Positions 8,402 to 17,845 of a stretch of 64,000 bases of DNA are shown piece after piece; the stretch's first letter is position 1; every line of letters starts with the position of its first letter. Both the position numbers and the translations under genes were made by a program. The notes beneath the pieces were generated by a model. It worked only from the letters and a program-made list of their open reading frames with translations, did no database searches and was not told the DNA's origin. Location of the stretch: assembly GCF_029504655.1 (NCBI RefSeq), contig NZ_JAQFIL010000001.1, forward strand, positions 6,205,001 to 6,269,000, in the 5' to 3' direction. The DNA is from Catalinimonas alkaloidigena. Its GTDB lineage: Bacteria; Bacteroidota; Bacteroidia; Cytophagales; Cyclobacteriaceae.

Positions 8402-9628
8402 ATGCTAGACCGAAGACAATTGATCAAACGCCTCTCTGCCCTACCCTTGGTGGGCGGCATTATAGGAGGAAGCGCCCCTTTCACTTCCGTAATGGCATCA
8501 ACAGCCGCTCCTCTCTACCGCGACTATTTTGCCGAACTGGGAGTACGCACTTTCATCAACGCAGCAGGCACTTATACGGCCATGACCGGCTCGCTGCTAC
8601 GCGAAGAGATGAAGGATGCCTATAACTATGCTTCCCAGCACTATGTAATGCTGGATGAGCTACAGGATAAAGTGGGCGAAAGAATCGCACAAATGCTAAA
8701 ATGTGAAGCTGCTACGGTCACTTCCGGGGCTTTTTCTGCCATGACCTTTGGCATGGCAGGTGTGCTCACTGGCATGGATCCTAAGAAAGCAGCACAAATT
8801 CCTCACCTGGAAGGCACCGGCATGAAGACAGAAGTTATCATTCAGAAAGCACATAACATTGGCTATGCCCATGCTGTGCGTAACTGTGGGGTGAAAGTCG
8901 TAGAAGTAGAAACCAAAGAAGAGCTGGAAAAAGCCATCAATAAAAACACTGCCATGATGCTCTACATCAACACCTTTGAGCCCAATGGAGAGATCAGTGT
9001 AGAAGAATGGCTGGAAGTAGCCAAGAAACATGATATTCCTGCTATGAACGACTGCGCCGCTGATGTACCCCCTGTAGAAAACCTATGGAAATATACCCAA
9101 ATGGGCTACGACCTGGTTTGTTTCTCTGGGGGTAAAGGCTTGCGAGGGCCACAGAGTGCAGGCTTACTTCTTGGTAAAAAAGACCTGATTGCCGCTGCCA
9201 GACTTAGTGCTCCTCCCAGGGGGGACACTGTTGGTAGAGGGATGAAGATCAACAAAGAAGAGATACTGGGCATGTGGGCCGCACTGGAAGCTTTTCTTAA
9301 TAGTGACCGGGACCAAGAGTGGAAGCTATGGGAAGATCAGGTGGCCCATATCGCTGATGCCGCAAAGTCTGTGAAAGGGGTCACCACTGATATACATGTT
9401 CCTCCGATTGCTAATCATGTACCTACCCTAGGGGTCTCCTGGAATACTAAAAAAGTAAAGATCTCCGGCGATGAGCTCAAAGAAGTGTTGCGCAGCGGTC
9501 ATCCTTCAATAGAAGTCGCCGGTGGTGGTAAGGATTCTATCAGCATAACCACCTGGATGATGCGTCCCGGGCAGGAAAGGATTGTAGCCACTCGTCTTCA
9601 GCAGGCACTCTCCGAGGCAAGTACTTAG
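8402..9628 (+). CDS. Tat-exported SelA-like PLP-dependent enzyme (copy 2)
   Basis: The ATG at 8402 is chosen over one at 8312 because it starts directly at a twin-arginine leader (LDRRQLIKRLSALPL) and leaves the upstream inverted repeat non-coding. The 408-residue product is a clear paralogue of the protein at 6546 along its whole length: FINAAGTYTAM, TSGAFSAMTFG, MNDCAADVPP and FSGGKGLRGPQ, with the PLP lysine at 245. Two paralogues in one operon may form a hetero-oligomer or act on related substrates. The segment around residues 185-200 differs clearly (NTFEPNGEIS here, NAAVSWYGIE in copy 1), which may mark different specificity. Reaction unknown; lyase chemistry is inferred from the family and from the RidA gene. 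Confidence 0.85.
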   Translation: MLDRRQLIKRLSALPLVGGIIGGSAPFTSVMASTAAPLYRDYFAELGVRTFINAAGTYTAMTGSLLREEMKDAYNYASQHYVMLDELQDKVGERIAQMLKCEAATVTSGAFSAMTFGMAGVLTGMDPKKAAQIPHLEGTGMKTEVIIQKAHNIGYAHAVRNCGVKVVEVETKEELEKAINKNTAMMLYINTFEPNGEISVEEWLEVAKKHDIPAMNDCAADVPPVENLWKYTQMGYDLVCFSGGKGLRGPQSAGLLLGKKDLIAAARLSAPPRGDTVGRGMKINKEEILGMWAALEAFLNSDRDQEWKLWEDQVAHIADAAKSVKGVTTDIHVPPIANHVPTLGVSWNTKKVKISGDELKEVLRSGHPSIEVAGGGKDSISITTWMMRPGQERIVATRLQQALSEAST

Positions 9629-9637
9629 TCTTTTCGT

Positions 9638-9698
9638 AGACCGGAGGCAGGAGCCTGGCTAGCGTATATGTCCGCTACCTGGCACCCGCTTCCGGTCT
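9638..9698. repeat. Long imperfect hairpin before the amidohydrolase gene
   Basis: AGACCGGAGGC (9638-9648) pairs with GCTTCCGGTCT (9688-9698) with a single mismatch. An inner pair, TAGCG and CGCTA, extends the fold. It begins 10 bases after the stop of the second SelA-like gene. It could be a terminator or attenuator, as TTT follows the right arm, or a mobile palindromic unit. Confidence 0.5.
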
Positions 9699-9746
9699 TT
9701 GTCGCCTGTTTTCCCTTTTATTAACCTTTTCTATATACTCTACACC

Positions 9747-10988
9747 ATGCGAATCAAATTACCTATATTTCTTTTGTTCTTCTGCCTGCTGGCCACCCAT
9801 ATCCAGGCACAAAACTATAGCCTTCTCCTCAAAGGAGGGCATGTAATAGACCCTAAAAATAATATTGACGAAGTAATGGACATTGCTGTCAGCGGAGACA
9901 GTATTGCCCGGGTAGCGAAAAATATTTCCGAGGCTGAGGCAGAAAAAGTAGTTGACGCCAGTGGCTTATATGTTACCCCCGGCCTCATTGACATCCACTC
10001 CCATAATTTTCACGGTACTGAGCCGGATGCTTACCTCAGCAATAGCTTTACTGCACTTCCTCCTGATGGTTTTACCTTCCGGGTAGGCATAACTACCATT
10101 GTAGATGTGGGGGGAGCTGGCTGGAAAAACTTCAATACTTTTAAGGAACAAACCATAGACCAGTCCAAAACAAGGGTGCTTTCTTTCCTCAATATTGTAG
10201 GCTCTGGCATGAAAGGAGGGCCTTATGAGCAGAATCTAAACGATATGGATGGTAAGATGACCGGCATGATGGCGCAGCGCTACCCTGAGATTGTAGGGGT
10301 AAAAGTAGCCCATTACGCAGGTCCGGAATGGAAGCCGGTAGAGCAGGCAGTAATCGCCGGTGAGATGGCCAACGTACCGGTGATGATTGACTTTGGCGGG
10401 CATATCCCGCCCCTTTCGCTTGAGACCCTATTTATGGAGAAGCTACGCCCCGGTGATATCTTTACGCACACTTTCGCACATGTGCCGGGCAGAATACCTG
10501 TAGTAGATGAAAGAGGGCATGTAAGACCCTACGTATATGAGGCCCAGGAGCGAGGAATCATTTTTGATGTAGGGCATGGTGGAGGAAGCTTCCTTTTCCG
10601 TCAGGCAATTCCCGCCCTGAAAGAGGGCTTTCGTCCTAACACAATCAGCACTGACCTGCATACCGGCAGTATGAATGCGGGGATGAAAGATCAACTCAAT
10701 ATCATGTCCAAGTTTCTGAACATGGAGATGTCGCTGGCAGAAGTAATAACAGCTTCTACCTGGAAACCTGCTCAGGTGATCCACCGCGAAGAGCTGGGCC
10801 ACCTGAGTGAAGGAGCGATAGCCGATATCGCAGTATTCAGCCTGCAGGAAGGAGAGTTTGGCTTTATTGACTCGGGAGGGTACAGAATGGATGGCACACA
10901 AAAGCTACAATGCGAACTCACCATCCGTGCAGGTGATGTAGTTTATGACCTCAATGGAATTTCCCGTCCCTACTGGATTGTAGAGTAA
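9747..10988 (+). CDS. Exported amidohydrolase/deacetylase (COG3964-like)
   Basis: The ATG at 9747 begins a good Sec signal peptide (MRIKLPIFLLFFCLLATHIQ, cleavage near AQA) and is preferred to one 48 bases upstream. The 413-residue product is a metal-dependent amidohydrolase: HSH ligands in IDIHSHNFHG (His84, His86), a probable carboxylated lysine in GVKVAHYAG (Lys186), further histidines in THTFAHVPG and VGHGGGSF, and the catalytic aspartate in STDLHTG (Asp303). The family (COG3964, EF_0837/AHA_3915 type) is repeatedly encoded beside SelA-like PLP enzymes in other bacteria. As I recall, some members hydrolyse acylated 2-hydroxy or 2-amino acids. Here it probably deacylates the substrate for the PLP enzymes. 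Confidence 0.85.
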   Translation: MRIKLPIFLLFFCLLATHIQAQNYSLLLKGGHVIDPKNNIDEVMDIAVSGDSIARVAKNISEAEAEKVVDASGLYVTPGLIDIHSHNFHGTEPDAYLSNSFTALPPDGFTFRVGITTIVDVGGAGWKNFNTFKEQTIDQSKTRVLSFLNIVGSGMKGGPYEQNLNDMDGKMTGMMAQRYPEIVGVKVAHYAGPEWKPVEQAVIAGEMANVPVMIDFGGHIPPLSLETLFMEKLRPGDIFTHTFAHVPGRIPVVDERGHVRPYVYEAQERGIIFDVGHGGGSFLFRQAIPALKEGFRPNTISTDLHTGSMNAGMKDQLNIMSKFLNMEMSLAEVITASTWKPAQVIHREELGHLSEGAIADIAVFSLQEGEFGFIDSGGYRMDGTQKLQCELTIRAGDVVYDLNGISRPYWIVE

Positions 10989-11016
10989 AAAGACCATCGT
11001 ATCATATATCTTTCAA

Positions 11017-12441
11017 ATGAATAGCCAATTACCGTGGGTGCTGTTATTCTGCTTTGCGCTAATTACAGCTTGTAAACAGTCAGAATCTACCGCCAAAGTA
11101 CAGGGAAATTCTATTGACGGGAGAGATGTTAAGGCGCTGGCAGAAGGCGTAAGTGTGAAACCTTTTATGGCGATAGAAAGAGGAGGCATCCGCCTCTGCC
11201 TTGACCCTGTTACCGGAGACTTTTTTTATAATACCATGAAAGGGGATATCCACAGGATATACAGGAGTCAGGACTCTCTCTATGATGAGAAAGTGTACTC
11301 AGTGGAGGATCATGGTGTAGAGTCACTGCAGGGCATGCATTTTCAGGATAGTAATATCTTTTTGGTAGGCAATAAATATTATAACGGTAATACTGCTACC
11401 AAAGGCATCGTGATGCGGGGGGAACTGAGCCATGAAGGAAAATATCTTTGGGATACGCTGGCGATTACAGAGCTTTATGGCAAGCCCAAGACTTTGTACA
11501 GCCATGAGTTTAATGGCATCGCAATCAGCCCGGATGGTGAATACATGTATGTAAACAGCGGGGCGCGTACCGATCACGGTGAAGTGCAGGATAATGGGGA
11601 CCTCTACCCCGGTCTGAGAGAGTCTTTCCTGACCGCCTGCATTTTCCGGTTGCCAGTTGATGGCAAAGATATAGTCCTCAAAGATGACTCTACTTTTCTG
11701 GCAGAAAAAGGGTACCTCTTTGCCGATGGTGTGAGAAATGCCTATGACCTGGACTTCTCGCCGGCAGGACATTTGTTCGCAGTATCCAACTCATCTGATT
11801 ATGACCATCCGGAAGATATGTTCTGGCTCAGGGAAGGGCATCATTATGGTTTTCCCTGGAGAATGGGCAATACTGACAATCCTCAGCAATATGCAGACTG
11901 GGAACCTGAGCTAGACAAAGACCCTTTTATCAATCCCGCGGCATATGCTTATAATAACAACTATTTCAAGGTTGACCCTGAGTTTCCAAAAAAGCCTGCG
12001 GCATTAGAGATCACCCCCCCGGTATTGAATTATGGCCCTGATGCTAACTTTTACCGTGATGTAAAGACTGGTGAAGTCATGGATGGTGACGATACCGGAG
12101 AAGCGGTGGGTACCTTTACCGGTCACCGTTCTCCTTTAGGATTATTCTTTGATCAGGACAGTCTGCTGGCAGCGCCGTTTAAAGGGAATGGTTTTGTATT
12201 AAGCTATTCATTTGGCGCACAGTCAAGCCTGATGAGAAGGCTTTCTCTTTTGGGAGGAGATCTCATTCGCATGGAAATGGAATATAAGCCTGAGCTAGAT
12301 AATTACATCGTATACTGCTACAGGGTTGTAGATGGTTTGAGAGGACCTACTGATGCGCTGATGATTGACAACCATGTATACATTATAGAAACTGGAGGAA
12401 GAATATGGGAGGTCACATTACCTATAGATACGGCTACCTGA
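11017..12441 (+). CDS. Propeller lipoprotein, PQQ-glucose-dehydrogenase-like
   Basis: 474 residues with a lipoprotein signal (lipobox LITAC, Cys19). The C-terminal two thirds resemble a soluble glucose/aldose dehydrogenase propeller: GIAISPDGEYMYVNSGARTD, FADGVRNAYDLDFSPAG, EDMFWLREGHHYGFPW, and the late GHRSPLGLFFDQDSL. The RN-aY-Dl and hYGfPW signatures are typical of that fold. It follows the amidohydrolase by 28 bases and is the last gene of this run. It may oxidise the same compound class as the cytochrome-fused propeller at 4720. No haem motif is present, so it would need an external acceptor, or it may only bind ligand. Confidence 0.7.
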   Translation: MNSQLPWVLLFCFALITACKQSESTAKVQGNSIDGRDVKALAEGVSVKPFMAIERGGIRLCLDPVTGDFFYNTMKGDIHRIYRSQDSLYDEKVYSVEDHGVESLQGMHFQDSNIFLVGNKYYNGNTATKGIVMRGELSHEGKYLWDTLAITELYGKPKTLYSHEFNGIAISPDGEYMYVNSGARTDHGEVQDNGDLYPGLRESFLTACIFRLPVDGKDIVLKDDSTFLAEKGYLFADGVRNAYDLDFSPAGHLFAVSNSSDYDHPEDMFWLREGHHYGFPWRMGNTDNPQQYADWEPELDKDPFINPAAYAYNNNYFKVDPEFPKKPAALEITPPVLNYGPDANFYRDVKTGEVMDGDDTGEAVGTFTGHRSPLGLFFDQDSLLAAPFKGNGFVLSYSFGAQSSLMRRLSLLGGDLIRMEMEYKPELDNYIVYCYRVVDGLRGPTDALMIDNHVYIIETGGRIWEVTLPIDTAT

Positions 12442-12831
12442 GCAATAATGCGCCGCAGCAAATTAAAGCCATTCAATGCTAGTACAGCCTGTTTTTTTTC
12501 TTATATTTAACGTAATGCGTAGCCTTGTGGAAATACAATCGCCGATTGGTATTCACTTAATTTCCGAGATTTGCACTTAGCAATCAAATATTTTGATGCA
12601 TCCTATTGACAGTAGTCAGGTTAATAATACGATTTCATTTGTTTGACCGGCTAATATGTGAAGTGTATAGCAGGTAGGCTTACAGGCAATTATAAGAATA
12701 TATCTACTGGTGATGAAGCGGCTACAGCGAGTGCAACTTACAGGCATATTGTTAGTCTGGAAAATTCGTAGCTAAGGGTCAATATTTACTCCGGAATTTA
12801 GAAAATCAGGAGTATTTTATTGGGTAATTTA

Positions 12832-12844
12832 TGGTAACGTAACC
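12832..12844 (+). promoter_or_regulatory. Candidate operator TGGTAACGTAACC
   Basis: GGTAACGTAACC departs from the perfect palindrome GGTAACGTTACC by one base, as expected for a LacI-type operator. The first ten bases repeat the site at 4052. It lies about 290 bases before the susC-like start. The shared sequence suggests co-regulation of the importer with the dehydrogenase or lactonase genes. This is inference. Confidence 0.35.
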
Positions 12845-12885
12845 GATATGTTTATTTCAATTTTATCATCACTTTCGCCATAAAA

Positions 12886-12905
12886 AAATTGAAGTTTTTC
12901 AATTT
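12886..12905. repeat. Perfect short hairpin in the susC leader region
   Basis: AAATTGAA (12886-12893) and TTCAATTT (12898-12905) are exact complements around a 4-base GTTT loop. It is not followed by a T-run. It may be a leader hairpin or a regulator-binding palindrome; no function can be assigned. Confidence 0.4.
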
Positions 12906-13123
12906 ATCGCGCCTTTTTCACAGAAGTTGGAAAAATTAATAATAATGATTCTTCGCATTATAATCTTATGCAAGATATTCTGATATTTATCCATACAAAT
13001 CTCTTTTTATCTACAAATTCTCAAAACAAAATTTTATGAACCATTCCTAAATTAACCCAAATTCACAAAACTGATTGAACACTAAAAGTCAGTACACTTT
13101 CACATGATTAACTAAATTTTACT

Positions 13124-16100
13124 ATGAAAAAATCCTTACTTTTTTTTATTTGTTTTTTACTGCTGCTATCAGTGCTTGAAGTCCAGGCACAAACGCGCAC
13201 AGTAAGAGGTAAAGTCATTTCAGGTGATGAACAAGAAGCCCTGCCTGGAGTGAACGTACTTGTACAGGGAACTACCACCGGAACCGTTACCGACATTGAA
13301 GGTAACTACGCTATTTCTGTATCAGGAGATAATCCGGTATTGGTTTTTACCTCGGTAGGCTTTGAATCCGTTTCCGAAGAGGTCAATGGTAGGTCTACCA
13401 TAGATGTGGTACTCATGCCTGACCTTCAGCAATTAGGCGAGATCGTGGTGACCGCGCTGGGTATAGCAAAAGAAAAGCGTACTCTGACCTATAGTACGCA
13501 GGAAGTATCCAGCCAGGGAATTGAAGAAACAAGACCCTTGAATGTTACCGAAGCCCTAAGTGGTAAAGTAGCGGGTATTGCCATCACAACCACTGGCGCT
13601 GGCGTAGGAGCCCCTACCAAAGTAGTGTTGCGTGGTAACCGTTCATTACAAAGCAATGGTAGCCAACCCCTTTATGTGGTGGATGGTATTCCCGTAGGTG
13701 GTAGTATTGCTGATATTTCCCCTGACAACATCGCCAGTATATCAGTACTGAAAGGTGGTAATGCCGCAGCACTTTACGGAAGCCGTGCAAACAATGGCGC
13801 TATTATCGTCACGACCAAATCCGGTGAAAATGCTCCTGATGGAGTTACGGCCAATCTTGGGTTTAACTATCAGGTCAATAGCCCTATATTACTGACCAAG
13901 TACCAGAATGAATACGCTCAGGGCTCAGCAGGCATATATTCTCCCATGGCTTATACTTCCTGGGGCCCCAGAATGACTGGCCAGGTTGTAGATCACTGGT
14001 CCAATGACCCTGACTACCTGGCTTCTGTAGGAGGTACTTATGCGCTTCAGGGACAACCGGATAATGTCAGGGATTTCTTTCAGACAGGACATACGATTGC
14101 TGCCAGTGTAGGGGTAAATATCAAGAATGAGAATTCTAATACGCATGTCAACTACACTTACTCTGATGGTAAAGGTATTATTCCGCAGAACAATCTGCAG
14201 AGACATTATCTGAGCCTGAGAAACAATACCAAGCTGCACGAAAAGCTGACTCTTGACACCAAAGTTACTTATATCCGTAGTAATTACTCCGATATTTTGT
14301 TTAGTGGAGAGGGTTTTGACAACCCTATGCGATATGCCTACATTCTCCCCAGAAATATACGTACGCAGGATCTGGAACACTATCAGTTCATTAATGAGGC
14401 TGGACAGTTAAGACAACATTTCTATGTGCCACGGTCCAATGAAGCAGGAAACCCTTACTGGACAGTCAACAATGTAAAGCGCCCTCAGATCAATGAAAGA
14501 GTACTGGGCCTGGTTTCTTTGAAATATCAAATTACCGATGACTTATCTTTACTGGGTAGATCGGGTATAGACCGCAGCAGTACCTATGAGGAGACCTTTC
14601 GCTATGTAGATACATACATTGTTGCGGATGGAGGAGATTATTCCAAGACCTTTAGCTATGGTCTGGAGTGGAACTCAGATGTACTACTAAGCTTTCAAAA
14701 AGATCTGACAGAGAACATTTCCTTAGGCCTTAACGCTGGTGCTAACCTGAGAGTAGCTAAAGCTGAGAGTGTAGGAGGCTCCGGTGCCAACTTCAGTGTG
14801 GAAAACCTATTCGCGCTGGGTAACACCTTAAATCCCCGTCCTAATGAATCTTATGCGGAAAGAGAGCAGCAGTCGGTCTATGCTTTTGGAGAAATTGGTT
14901 TTTATAATGCCATTTTCCTTAGTGGATCTTTCAGAAATGACTGGAGCTCTACCCTACCCGAAGCAAACCGATCTTATAGCTACCCTTCCGTAGGACTAAC
15001 CGCTGTAATAAGTGATCTGGTAGACCTTCCTTCTGCTGTAAGCTTCCTGAAATTAAGAGGATCATGGGCTGAAGTAGGAAACGATACCGATCCTTATCGC
15101 CTCTCCAGACAGGCTAATGTAAGAGCCGGTACTATTTCACTAAGTCCTACTTTACCTCTGGCTGATTTGAAGCCGGAGAGAACAACCACCTGGGAAGCAG
15201 GCTTTGATGCCCGATTCCTGGACGATAACCTCAGATTTGACTTCACTTATTATAAGTCTAACACCTTTGACCAGTTATTTGCTACTAACGTACCGGTAGC
15301 ATCAGGAGTAAGCAGTGTGTTTCTCAATGGTGCTGACATCCAAAACCAGGGTGTGGAAATTGTATTAGGAATCACTCCGGTAACTACGCCTAACTTCTCA
15401 TGGGACCTGAATGCTAACTTCGCCAAAAACATCAGCGAAGTAGTTGAAATTTCTGATGATGTTGATGTTTTGATTCAGGGCAGCGGTTTCTTGAATGAAT
15501 ACCGGATTGAAGCGGGCGAACCTTTTGGAAATCAGTATTCACGTGGATTTGCAAGAGATGATGATGGGAATGTGCTGATTGACTCACAGGGTTTACCGGT
15601 TGTTACTGCTGGCAAAACTGTACCGGTGGCTAATTTTAACCCCGATTTTCTATTGGGACTTAACAATACTTTCAAATACAAAAACTTCTCTTTGAGGGCT
15701 TTGGTTGATATGCGCCAGGGTGGACAGGTAACTGTATTCACTGAAGCTATCATGGCAGGTAGTGGGTTACTTGACTATACTTCCCAGGGAAGAGATGGAA
15801 CTTTGGTATTCGGTGAAAATATCTTTGCAGGAGAAACTGCTGTTTTGACAGATGAAACAGGAGCACCTACTGAAACGCCAAATAACATTCAAATGAGTGC
15901 CGAAGACTTGTGGAACAGATTAGGTGGTAGAAATACACCGGTAGGTGAGGCCTTCATCAGAGATGCTTCTAACATCCGCCTGAGAGAGCTTTCATTTAGC
16001 TATAACGTACCGGAGAGCACGCTTTCCAGCCTTCCTTTCCGTAGTGCAAGCTTATCCGTGGTGGGAAGAAATCTGTTTTTCTTCAGTAACAAGACGGAAT

Positions 16101-16210
16101 ATTTTGATCCGGAAGCCGTTCAGTCTGTATCAAATAATGCGGAAGGACTCAACTCTTTTGCTCCCCCCACTACCAGGAGCTTTGGTGTATCATTAAAACT
16201 TGGTTTTTAA
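13124..16210 (+). CDS. SusC/RagA-family TonB-linked outer-membrane transporter
   Basis: 1028 residues. Layout: signal peptide (LLSVLEVQAQ), a carboxypeptidase-D-like regulatory domain (about 26-100; GKVISGDEQEALPGVNVLV), a TonB-box-like stretch (LGEIVVTALG), a plug domain (about 120-235; LNVTEALSGKVAGI, YVVDGIPVGG, GGNAAALYGSRANNGAII) and a long beta-barrel ending in phenylalanine (SFGVSLKLGF). It imports a ligand captured by its SusD partner, encoded 11 bases downstream, using TonB energy. Barrel loops give no substrate. With the nearby exported catabolic enzymes, it probably feeds that pathway. No glycoside hydrolase or sulfatase gene accompanies it, so a complex polysaccharide is not indicated. 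Confidence 0.95.
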   Translation: MKKSLLFFICFLLLLSVLEVQAQTRTVRGKVISGDEQEALPGVNVLVQGTTTGTVTDIEGNYAISVSGDNPVLVFTSVGFESVSEEVNGRSTIDVVLMPDLQQLGEIVVTALGIAKEKRTLTYSTQEVSSQGIEETRPLNVTEALSGKVAGIAITTTGAGVGAPTKVVLRGNRSLQSNGSQPLYVVDGIPVGGSIADISPDNIASISVLKGGNAAALYGSRANNGAIIVTTKSGENAPDGVTANLGFNYQVNSPILLTKYQNEYAQGSAGIYSPMAYTSWGPRMTGQVVDHWSNDPDYLASVGGTYALQGQPDNVRDFFQTGHTIAASVGVNIKNENSNTHVNYTYSDGKGIIPQNNLQRHYLSLRNNTKLHEKLTLDTKVTYIRSNYSDILFSGEGFDNPMRYAYILPRNIRTQDLEHYQFINEAGQLRQHFYVPRSNEAGNPYWTVNNVKRPQINERVLGLVSLKYQITDDLSLLGRSGIDRSSTYEETFRYVDTYIVADGGDYSKTFSYGLEWNSDVLLSFQKDLTENISLGLNAGANLRVAKAESVGGSGANFSVENLFALGNTLNPRPNESYAEREQQSVYAFGEIGFYNAIFLSGSFRNDWSSTLPEANRSYSYPSVGLTAVISDLVDLPSAVSFLKLRGSWAEVGNDTDPYRLSRQANVRAGTISLSPTLPLADLKPERTTTWEAGFDARFLDDNLRFDFTYYKSNTFDQLFATNVPVASGVSSVFLNGADIQNQGVEIVLGITPVTTPNFSWDLNANFAKNISEVVEISDDVDVLIQGSGFLNEYRIEAGEPFGNQYSRGFARDDDGNVLIDSQGLPVVTAGKTVPVANFNPDFLLGLNNTFKYKNFSLRALVDMRQGGQVTVFTEAIMAGSGLLDYTSQGRDGTLVFGENIFAGETAVLTDETGAPTETPNNIQMSAEDLWNRLGGRNTPVGEAFIRDASNIRLRELSFSYNVPESTLSSLPFRSASLSVVGRNLFFFSNKTEYFDPEAVQSVSNNAEGLNSFAPPTTRSFGVSLKLGF

Positions 16211-16221
16211 TAGCAAAAAAT

Positions 16222-17826
16222 ATGATGAAGATGAATCGTAGTATATTATATATAGCAGCCTTGTCCATCCTGTTTTTGGTCAATAGCTGTACCGATGATT
16301 TTACGGAAATGAATACTGATCCTAAAAATCTTACGGTAGATAACCTTACTCAAAGTGAGTACGGAGCAGTAGTAAAAGCAGCCATGTATACGCCTGCTTT
16401 CTTAGGTGATCCTGCGAGGGGCGCATTCCAGCTTACGCAGTCACTATTTTCGGATATTTATGGAGGCTACTTCGCCACTACTGCCCCCAATTTTAACTCT
16501 GATAAATTTATCCTGGTAGGTGGCTGGCTCAATGGTGCATTTAATTATTTCTATGCCAATGCCGCTCCTCAGATCAAATACGCGGAGGATTTTGCCGCAG
16601 AAAATGGTTTTGAACTGGAAAATGCCATGATGAAGGTATGGCGGGTGTGGGCTTACCATAGAATGACTGACTATTGGGGGCCTATACCTTACTCTGAGTT
16701 TGGAAACAGAGAGAGGTCAGTGCCCTATGATGCACAGGACGAAATCTATGCTGACTTCTTTGCTACTTTGGATGAGGCAATTCCAGTACTACAAAGTAAT
16801 GCTGGGGGTACTTCTTTCTTAGGCATCAATGACTTGGTCTACGGAGGGAATGTAGATCAATGGCTTAGATTTGCTAATACATTACGTCTTCGTCTGGCCA
16901 TGCGGGTAAAGTATGTTGATCCTTCATTGAGTCAAACTGAAGCTGAAAAAGCAGTATCAGTTGGTGAGTTCATTGAGGACAATGAGGACAATGCTATCAT
17001 AGAGACAGATGCTGATTTCAGAAACCCTTACAATACCATTACCCAATGGGGAGAGTTTCGTATGAGCGCCGATATGGAAAGCATCCTCAAAGGGTATGAA
17101 GATCCCCGCGTACAGTACTATGTTGCTCCTGCCGCAGAGCCGGACCCTACTGACGACCCTGCCAGCATATCATTCCCCTACGAAGGGATGAGAAACGGGC
17201 AGTCTCAGGTGGCCAAACAGGGCACTAACTTCAATGCGATAGCATCTGATATGGCTCCGGAATATACAGAAGCCGGAGCAGCTGGTCCAAACTATGTAGT
17301 GATGAATGCTGCTGAGTCTTATTTCCTAAGAGCTGAGGGTGCATTAGAAGGGTGGAACATGGGAGGAGGAACTGCTCAGAGTTTTTATGAGGATGGTATT
17401 GTTACATCTCATGAAGAATATGGACTGGATGGAAATAACCTGGCTGGAAATCCTTATGTAAGTAGCTCCAATACACCTGACTCTTACAATGGAACCGACC
17501 CTGCGCCTTCAGAAGTACCCGTTGCATATAATGCCGGAGGCAGTGTAGAAGAGCAGCTGGAGCAGATCATTACCCAGAAGTGGATTTCTCTTTATCCCAA
17601 TTCTCAGGAGGCCTGGGCAGAGAAGAGAAGAACGGGTTACCCCACCTTCTATGATCGCCTGAATACTGACGATCCGGCTATTCCGGTAACTACAGTGCCT
17701 AGAAGAGTACCTTTTGTAGATGGCGAATTCACTACCAATGCTGAAGCTGTTAATGCTGCAGTAGATAATTTACTTGGCGGTCCTGATAACGGAACTACCA
17801 AACTCTGGTGGGATGCTAAGCCTTAA
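16222..17826 (+). CDS. SusD/RagB-family nutrient-binding outer-membrane lipoprotein
   Basis: 534 residues, of the SusD-like subgroup typical of small-ligand transporters. The lipoprotein signal ends at Cys23 (FLVNSC) and is followed by acidic residues (TDDF) of the kind that direct Bacteroidota lipoproteins to the cell surface. Family features: EMNTDPKNLT near the mature N-terminus, TPR-like helices in the first half (MKVWRVWAYHRMTDYWG, WLRFANTLRLRLAMR), and the C-terminal EQIITQKWISLYPNSQEAW. It forms the lid on the SusC-like barrel. The gene ends just before a strong terminator, so the pair forms one operon. Confidence 0.94.
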   Translation: MMKMNRSILYIAALSILFLVNSCTDDFTEMNTDPKNLTVDNLTQSEYGAVVKAAMYTPAFLGDPARGAFQLTQSLFSDIYGGYFATTAPNFNSDKFILVGGWLNGAFNYFYANAAPQIKYAEDFAAENGFELENAMMKVWRVWAYHRMTDYWGPIPYSEFGNRERSVPYDAQDEIYADFFATLDEAIPVLQSNAGGTSFLGINDLVYGGNVDQWLRFANTLRLRLAMRVKYVDPSLSQTEAEKAVSVGEFIEDNEDNAIIETDADFRNPYNTITQWGEFRMSADMESILKGYEDPRVQYYVAPAAEPDPTDDPASISFPYEGMRNGQSQVAKQGTNFNAIASDMAPEYTEAGAAGPNYVVMNAAESYFLRAEGALEGWNMGGGTAQSFYEDGIVTSHEEYGLDGNNLAGNPYVSSSNTPDSYNGTDPAPSEVPVAYNAGGSVEEQLEQIITQKWISLYPNSQEAWAEKRRTGYPTFYDRLNTDDPAIPVTTVPRRVPFVDGEFTTNAEAVNAAVDNLLGGPDNGTTKLWWDAKP

Positions 17827-17845
17827 TTTATATTGACTTTCTCTT

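Larger units (their letters stand above)
12442..13123. other. Intergenic region before the SusC/SusD operon
   Basis: About 0.68 kb without a supported gene. It carries a candidate operator (12832-12844), a perfect 8-bp hairpin (12886-12905) and AT-rich sequence leading to the susC-like ATG. No clear TAnnTTTG box was found, and the promoter was not located. Confidence 0.6.

Noticed and set aside
6546..9628. Selenocysteine synthase (selA) and a selenium system
   Set aside because: The likeness is to the SelA-related PLP group. The proteins carry Tat leaders, there are two copies, and no selB, selC or selD is present.
13124..17826. Polysaccharide utilisation locus
   Set aside because: A SusC/SusD pair is present, but there is no glycoside hydrolase, polysaccharide lyase or sulfatase in the neighbourhood; the nearby enzymes fit small-molecule catabolism better.
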